Shown piece after piece: positions 44,211-47,939 of a DNA stretch of 47,939 nucleotides. The DNA comes from Phormidium ambiguum IAM M-71. Its GTDB lineage: Bacteria > Cyanobacteriota > Cyanobacteriia > Cyanobacteriales > Aerosakkonemataceae. The translations under genes were made by a program, and so were the position numbers. The notes beneath the pieces were generated by a model. That model was not told the DNA's origin. It did not search any database and saw nothing but the letters and a program-made list of their open reading frames with translations. How positions within the stretch are numbered: the stretch's first letter is position 1; each line of letters opens with the position of its first letter. The stretch lies in contig NZ_MRCE01000049.1 in assembly GCF_001904725.1 (NCBI RefSeq), positions 1-47,939 of the forward strand, written 5' to 3'.

Positions 44211-44233
44211 GGGCAGGATGCCCACCCCACAAG
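44211..44233. repeat. CAGGATGCC(C/T)ACCC(C/T)ACAAG dispersed repeat, first copy
   Basis: GGGCAGGATGCCCACCCCAC then AAG here matches AGGCAGGATGCCTACCCTAC then AAG at 44502-44524. The two near-identical 23-base copies flank the isiA upstream region and the ABC ATPase fragment. This is another common cyanobacterial intergenic repeat. Confidence 0.7.
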
Positions 44234-44325
44234 AAAGTTGTAACTCCTGTGAGATGGGCATCTTGACCGCTTTGTTTATTGATTTTTCCGCAAAGCTTTA
44301 GGTCATGCGCGTGCATCGATCGCAC

Positions 44326-44403
44326 ATAGTATTGAGAAAGCTTCAAATTAATTAGGAATGAATATCAATACAGAGTTAGAAAATATTGCATTGTTGCAAT
44401 ATT
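44326..44403 (-). promoter_or_regulatory. Candidate isiA promoter with Fur-like box and an adjacent palindrome
   Basis: On the minus strand, 44372-44354 matches the Fur consensus at 12 of 19 positions, including TGATATTCATT against TGATAATCATT (10 of 11). A TACTAT -10-like hexamer lies downstream at 44331-44326. Just upstream, AATATTGCA (44382-44390) and TGCAATATT (44395-44403) form a perfect 9-bp inverted repeat around four bases. The leader to the isiA ATG would be about 250 bases, long as in other isiA genes. Site assignments are inference. Confidence 0.45.
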
Positions 44404-44418
44404 CCCTAATTCACCTTC

Positions 44419-44496
44419 AAGGATAGAGGGTATGACCAGTAGCGGAATCAAAAATAAACAGATGATTTAGATCGAATTGTACAGAAATACGATCGC
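44419..44496 (-). pseudogene. Duplicated C-terminal fragment of the ABC ATPase gene
   Basis: The minus strand encodes RISVQFDLNHLFIFDSATGH then TLYP and a stop, almost the same as the last 26 residues of the ATPase at 44981-46096 (RISVQFDLNHLFIFDSASGN TLYPLR). The DNA matches closely, ends in the same GCGATCG context and is bordered by a dispersed repeat copy at 44502. It is a partial duplication left upstream of isiA. Confidence 0.85.
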
Positions 44497-44542
44497 TAGG
44501 CAGGCAGGATGCCTACCCTACAAGAGTTATTGGAGAGGTCTA

Positions 44543-44923
44543 TTAGCAATTTGGCAATGGTGGAATTCTGGCTAAAATTCCCTTTTTCAAAACTTCAGGA
44601 CGCTCTTGGTAAGGTACTATTCCATCAGGGCTAGCATAATATTGTTCTGCTAATTGTAGAATCGCAGAGGCGCTTTCTAATGGTGGTAAGTCGCCAAACA
44701 TTAAGGTAGTTTTATTAGCAGCGGAAAAGGCGATCGCACAAGATCGGCTACAGCCACTTAAACAGGAGACTGGTTCAATTCTATACTGCGATCGCAAATT
44801 CCATTCTGCTTGCAAATCTAACAAGTTTTGCAGTAAATGATAACCGCCAGATTCCCCTAAATGTTCGCGCTGACTAGACGAAAAAGCGCAGGATTTACAG
44901 ACAAATAAAACGTGCTTAGTCAT
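44543..44923 (-). CDS. DUF1636 metal-binding protein
   Basis: A 126-residue protein: MTKHVLFVCKSCAFSSSQRE with Cys9 and Cys12, and VSCLSGCSRSCAIAFSAANK with further cysteines. This four-Cys arrangement on a thioredoxin-like ferredoxin fold is the DUF1636 pattern, which can hold a metal or Fe-S cluster. Function is unknown. It lies 57 bases after the ABC ATPase gene on the same strand, and the ATPase fragment follows. Confidence 0.88.
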   Translation of the reverse strand: MTKHVLFVCKSCAFSSSQREHLGESGGYHLLQNLLDLQAEWNLRSQYRIEPVSCLSGCSRSCAIAFSAANKTTLMFGDLPPLESASAILQLAEQYYASPDGIVPYQERPEVLKKGILARIPPLPNC

Positions 44924-44980
44924 GTTTCTTTACTTTGAACAACTCGCCTTAATATTAAACAACAAAGCCAGATTATCAAC

Positions 44981-46096
44981 TTATCTTAAAGGATAGAGAG
45001 TATTACCACTAGCAGAATCAAAAATAAACAAGTGGTTTAAATCAAATTGTACAGAAATGCGATCGCCAACTCTCCCACACCAATCACCAGAAGCTAACAC
45101 ATCCATCTGCAAATCTAACCCAAATAAACTAACCCGAACTAAAGTCTCTCTTCCCAAAGGTTCAATAACTTTCACCTCAACAAACAACTCTCCTTCTTCC
45201 TCTTCTCTGCGTTCTCTGTGTCTCTGCGGTTCAATTAAATTTATATGTTCAGGACGAATACCCAAATCTAAACCTTGCCCTTCCCTTAACTGCAACTTAT
45301 CCCGCACAAACCCTGGACAACCTAACACTTCTTCCCCGATTTTAAACACCTCACCCGTATAAATAGCAGGTAAAATATTCATCTTTGGATTACCCAAAAA
45401 AGTCGCCACCATGCGATTAACCGGATGAGCATAAATTTTCTGTGGTTCACCAATTTGTTGAATTTTCCCCCGATTTAAAACTATAATTTTATCAGCCAAA
45501 GTCATTGCCTCAGTTTGATCGTGAGTCACATAAATAGTAGTAACTCCCACTCTTTGATGTAATTGTTTTAATTCTGCTCTGGTATCATCGCGCAATTGAG
45601 CATCTAAATTCGACAAAGGTTCATCTAACAAAAATACTTTTGGTTCTCGCGCGATCGCTCTTCCCAAAGCAACTCTTTGTTGTTGTCCTCCCGACAATTG
45701 TTTTGGTTTGCGATCTAAAAGATGGGAAATATCGAGCGATCGGGCCACTTTTTCCACTCTTTCTTTAATTATTCTAGGTTCAACCTTTCGCATTTGTAAC
45801 CCAAAAGCCAAATTTTCCCTGACTGTTTTATGAGGATAAAGGGCATAATTTTGAAATACCATTGCCACATCCCGTTGACGTGCAGGGACATGATTTACTA
45901 AATCCTCGCCAATATAAACCCCACCACTAGTAGCAGATTCTAAACCTGCGATCGTTCTTAATATTGTAGACTTGCCGCAACCCGAAGGGCCAACTAATAC
46001 CCAAAATTCCCCATCAGGAACTTCAAAAGAAATGTCTTCAATAGCGGTAACATTATTAAATCTGCGGGTAACTTCTGTTAGTTTGACTTTTGCCAT
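44981..46096 (-). CDS. ugpC: UgpC/MalK-type ABC transporter ATPase
   Basis: A 371-residue importer ATPase: Walker A GPSGCGKST (about residues 37-45), signature LSGGQQQRVALGRA, Walker B FLLDEPLSNLDAQLR, H-loop in THDQTEAMTLAD, then a C-terminal TOBE/OB region (about 240-371). This class energises uptake of sugars, polyols or glycerol-3-phosphate. No permease or binding protein is near, so the substrate is unknown and the ATPase may be shared. Residues around 292-303 (EPQRHRERREEEEGE) are encoded by an intergenic-type repeat and are probably a tolerated insertion in a loop. Confidence 0.93.
   Translation of the reverse strand: MAKVKLTEVTRRFNNVTAIEDISFEVPDGEFWVLVGPSGCGKSTILRTIAGLESATSGGVYIGEDLVNHVPARQRDVAMVFQNYALYPHKTVRENLAFGLQMRKVEPRIIKERVEKVARSLDISHLLDRKPKQLSGGQQQRVALGRAIAREPKVFLLDEPLSNLDAQLRDDTRAELKQLHQRVGVTTIYVTHDQTEAMTLADKIIVLNRGKIQQIGEPQKIYAHPVNRMVATFLGNPKMNILPAIYTGEVFKIGEEVLGCPGFVRDKLQLREGQGLDLGIRPEHINLIEPQRHRERREEEEGELFVEVKVIEPLGRETLVRVSLFGLDLQMDVLASGDWCGRVGDRISVQFDLNHLFIFDSASGNTLYPLR
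45191..45234. repeat. Intergenic-type repeat inside the ATPase coding sequence
   Basis: TCCTTCTTCCTCTTCTCTGC followed by GTTCTCTGTGTCTCTGCGGT and TCAA is the common cyanobacterial CTCTGCGTTCTCTGTG intergenic phrase. Here it lies in frame in the ugpC gene and encodes EPQRHRERREEEEG. Confidence 0.75.
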
Positions 46097-46159
46097 AATC
46101 TTTTAGGTAATTGCTAGTTGGTAGTTGGTAGTTGATAATAGTCGATCGCCTAATACCCA

Positions 46160-46735
46160 TTACCGACTACCATTAACCAAACAATCTAATTCTGTGACAA
46201 CTCGTTCTAATTCGTCAACCAACGGTGAAAAATAAACTTGGCGATATGCCTTTACTAAACTTTTATAATACCAAATACTGCCCTCTTTCCCTCCTTTAAA
46301 GCGTTGCCAAACTGATTCGCCTAATTCTCGGTAATCTTTTAAGATCGATCGGGAATTATGTAACTTATCCGCCGCCGAAACTAACAAAACTGATAGCGAA
46401 GCACTAGCGATACTAGCAATAAAAATCTCTTTTCTTTCCCGCCAAGGCGGTTTAGGAATTGTTTCTGAATCTGTACAACCATCAACAATTGCTGTTACAT
46501 TATTGCCAAAACGTCGGCGAATTTCTTCTCTAGTTTTAGCACCTCCTTGATCTTCTATGGCATCATGCAAAAGAGCAGCAATAGCTTCATCTTCATTTGC
46601 CCCATATTCCAAAGCTATACTAGTAACACCAAGCAAATGTGTGATGTATGGAACACCACTTCCCTTCCTAACTTGGTTGGCGTGTAATTGAGTAGCAAAA
46701 ACTAGTGCTTCTGAGAACCGTTCCGAAAAAACCAT
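46160..46735 (-). CDS. HD-domain protein, small alarmone-hydrolase-like (SpoT HD type)
   Basis: A 191-residue HD phosphohydrolase. Motifs in order: RKGSGVPYITHLLGV, ALLHDAIEDQGG (the HD pair with ED), and SAADKLHNSRSI. These match the ppGpp-hydrolase domain of SpoT and the small MESH1/SAH enzymes, so removal of pyrophosphate from (p)ppGpp is likely. I chose the ATG at 46735 (MVFSERFSEAL); an earlier start at 46852 would pass through a hairpin repeat and overlap the Rieske gene. It is downstream of the Rieske gene on the same strand. Confidence 0.85.
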   Translation of the reverse strand: MVFSERFSEALVFATQLHANQVRKGSGVPYITHLLGVTSIALEYGANEDEAIAALLHDAIEDQGGAKTREEIRRRFGNNVTAIVDGCTDSETIPKPPWRERKEIFIASIASASLSVLLVSAADKLHNSRSILKDYRELGESVWQRFKGGKEGSIWYYKSLVKAYRQVYFSPLVDELERVVTELDCLVNGSR

Positions 46736-46785
46736 TGAAACTTTTAAACTACTTTTTCTTTTATTTCTAAAATTATAACTTGTAG

Positions 46786-46812
46786 GGTGCGTTAGGTTTT
46801 CCGTAACGCACC
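46786..46812. repeat. GGTGCGTTA hairpin repeat, single copy
   Basis: GGTGCGTTA (46786-46794) and TAACGCACC (46804-46812) form a perfect 9-bp inverted repeat with a 9-base spacer. It shares its arms with the three tandem copies at 12091-12192 and lies between the Rieske and HD genes. Confidence 0.75.
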
Positions 46813-46820
46813 ATTTTACC

Positions 46821-47774
46821 TTACCAATTGCGGTAAAGTTTTTCCGCATCATACATAATTTCTTCGTTCGGTAGTCGAAGTTTTGGCTTTTCTCTGGGAT
46901 ATAGATATTCTACTGCTTTGCTATCTTGTTCCACAATTTTCGCTCCGGTTTCTAACAAAGACTTTTTAAAGAAAAATTTAACCAAAGGATTTTTCAACTT
47001 GCCATAAAACAAAACAAAAGTTTTAGTTCTGTTTGTAGTTTCTGGATAAAGAATGTGAGTTTGCACAATATTACCAACAGGTGCAGTGGCAAAAAGCGCA
47101 GTGGTTGAAGGAAAAGTGTATTCCAGCGTATTATTGAGAAGCTTCGGAATGATTAATAAAGCAGGGTTTTGCAAAATTTCTTGCCAACTATTATCTGCTC
47201 TTTTTATTTCTTGTTGCACTTTGGCATAATACCCATTTGTTTCGTAACCTTTAACATCACAAGATGTAATTTGAAACATCTCTTTATGAGTACCATTTTG
47301 GTGATTATAGTCATAATTTACCATTAACGTACTCAAAAAATCTGCTTGAATACTTTTTTCTCCACAAACACCGATTAATTCATATTCTTGCTCAATTTTT
47401 GGGATTAAATCGGGAATTGGTAATTTTGGTACAAAACCACCATAAGTCCAAATGTAATCACCTTGCATAATTAAATCTAAACTTTTTGTCAATGGTTGAG
47501 TATTTGGTTTTCCCTCTTTATAGAGTCTGCCTTTGCCATCAAATTCGATCGCATGAAACGGACAAACGATCGTATTTCTTTCTTGACAAACCCAACCTTC
47601 TGATAAAGGTGCTTGCAAATGCGGACAAACATTATCAATGGCAGAAACTTCGCCTGTTTGATTTTGCCAAATTACATAATCTTGTCCATTTAAAGTAATC
47701 TTTTTTGGTTGATTAATTCCCAGCATAGATTTATGGGCAATTAACCAAGGTGCACCAGGTAAAATTACAGTCAT
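46821..47774 (-). CDS. Rieske non-heme iron oxygenase family protein
   Basis: A 317-residue protein. The N-terminal Rieske domain (about residues 5-110) has Cys50/His52 (CPH) and Cys71/His74 (CPFH) for the [2Fe-2S] cluster. In the C-terminal half NYDYNHQNGTHKEMF has the D-x-x-H-x4-H-like spacing of the mononuclear iron ligands. This is the alpha-subunit layout of aromatic-ring or chlorophyll-type oxygenases; the substrate is unknown. Start is the ATG at 47774. A palindrome at 47840-47857 upstream suggests TetR-type control. Confidence 0.9.
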   Translation of the reverse strand: MTVILPGAPWLIAHKSMLGINQPKKITLNGQDYVIWQNQTGEVSAIDNVCPHLQAPLSEGWVCQERNTIVCPFHAIEFDGKGRLYKEGKPNTQPLTKSLDLIMQGDYIWTYGGFVPKLPIPDLIPKIEQEYELIGVCGEKSIQADFLSTLMVNYDYNHQNGTHKEMFQITSCDVKGYETNGYYAKVQQEIKRADNSWQEILQNPALLIIPKLLNNTLEYTFPSTTALFATAPVGNIVQTHILYPETTNRTKTFVLFYGKLKNPLVKFFFKKSLLETGAKIVEQDSKAVEYLYPREKPKLRLPNEEIMYDAEKLYRNW

Positions 47775-47839
47775 TGTTCCTCCTATTTAGGCAAAATTCT
47801 CTGGCAGAGATAGTTTTACTTGCTCTCTGTTTTTAATTA

Positions 47840-47857
47840 ACTAACTTTTTAGTTAGT
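47840..47857. promoter_or_regulatory. Palindromic operator upstream of the Rieske gene
   Basis: ACTAACT (47840-47846) and AGTTAGT (47851-47857) are perfect inverted arms with a TTTT spacer. TAGTTAGT-type palindromes are typical operators of TetR-family repressors. It lies 65 bases before the Rieske start; a divergent regulator gene may begin just beyond the window, but that cannot be seen. Confidence 0.6.
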
Positions 47858-47883
47858 ATGACTGAGCAAAATAAATTTGTCAA

Positions 47884-47901
47884 CTAAGTAGTCGGACAAA
47901 A
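47884..47901. repeat. 18-bp dispersed repeat, copy 2
   Basis: CTAAGTAGTCGGACAAAA is the exact reverse complement of the copy at 39955-39972; an AACGAG flank here matches the CTCGT flank there. It may be the edge of a mobile element that continues past the window end. Confidence 0.6.
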
Positions 47902-47939
47902 GAAAACGAGACTGTGTTAAGTTCTATTGAGGCTGGGAT

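Noticed and set aside
46736-46852. N-terminal extension of the HD protein
   Set aside because: The extension is encoded by a GGTGCGTTA hairpin repeat and by the end of the Rieske gene.

Overview
The window is chromosomal DNA from a cyanobacterium, most likely a filamentous one, although I cannot place it to genus. The evidence is the frequent HIP1 octamer GCGATCGC, the iron-stress genes isiA/isiB/isiC, the ferredoxin:thioredoxin reductase catalytic chain, CHAT-domain proteins, haemagglutinin-type secreted proteins, Ser/Thr kinases, xisH/xisI, and typical cyanobacterial intergenic repeats (CTGCCTT heptamers, GGTGCGTTA hairpins, CTTCGTG-type tracts). Two regulatory sites also match cyanobacterial consensus sequences: an NtcA-activated promoter before icd, and four phased TTACA boxes (a doubled RpaB/HLR1 site) before a small membrane protein. 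I found no tRNA, rRNA, CRISPR array or intact insertion sequence.

Layout. 0.1-2.1 kb: a heptose-phosphate-type nucleotidyltransferase, diverging from icd. 2.4-7.6 kb: a TPR-CHAT protein followed by a haemagglutinin-like secreted protein. 7.8-12 kb: an envelope cluster read leftwards (LptA-like, LptB, LptF/G permease, then an Asn-rich membrane-anchored protein). 12.6-19.6 kb: a signalling block of two recently duplicated Ser/Thr kinases with different C-termini (pentapeptide; TPR plus beta domain), a second CHAT protein and a third kinase lacking the usual catalytic Lys. 19.6-25.3 kb: a cytosine-deaminase-like enzyme with a substrate-specificity change, an unlisted 52-residue protein with its own terminator, smpB, ftrC with a DUF309 gene, and several hypotheticals.

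25.4-35 kb is an accessory region built around uvrA. It holds intact toxin-antitoxin-like pairs (DUF4258/DUF2283; an antitoxin with a RelE-like toxin) and at least four decayed ones (a frameshifted antitoxin, a truncated Phd with a nonsense codon, an AbrB fragment, and a vapBC remnant broken by a 26-bp insertion inside a HIP1 site). It also has a DUF262/HNH protein related to GmrSD-type restriction proteins, xisH-xisI with a HicB-like gene, and an unrecognised two-gene unit (306 + 148 aa) whose larger product has a PD...QxK nuclease-like motif and a long Gly/Ala-rich hydrophobic tail. That unit is the best candidate here for an undescribed system.

35-48 kb: a 1204-residue multi-PAS histidine kinase, mtnA, an ABM-type monooxygenase, the RpaB-box small protein, an iron-stress cluster read leftwards (isiA, a zinc-ribbon protein, isiB, isiC, a Cys-rich membrane protein), a DUF1636 protein, a UgpC/MalK-type ABC ATPase carrying an intergenic repeat in frame and leaving a duplicated C-terminal fragment nearby, an HD alarmone-hydrolase-like protein, and a Rieske oxygenase behind a palindromic operator.

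All calls come from reading the sequence and from remembered family features. No database search was run.
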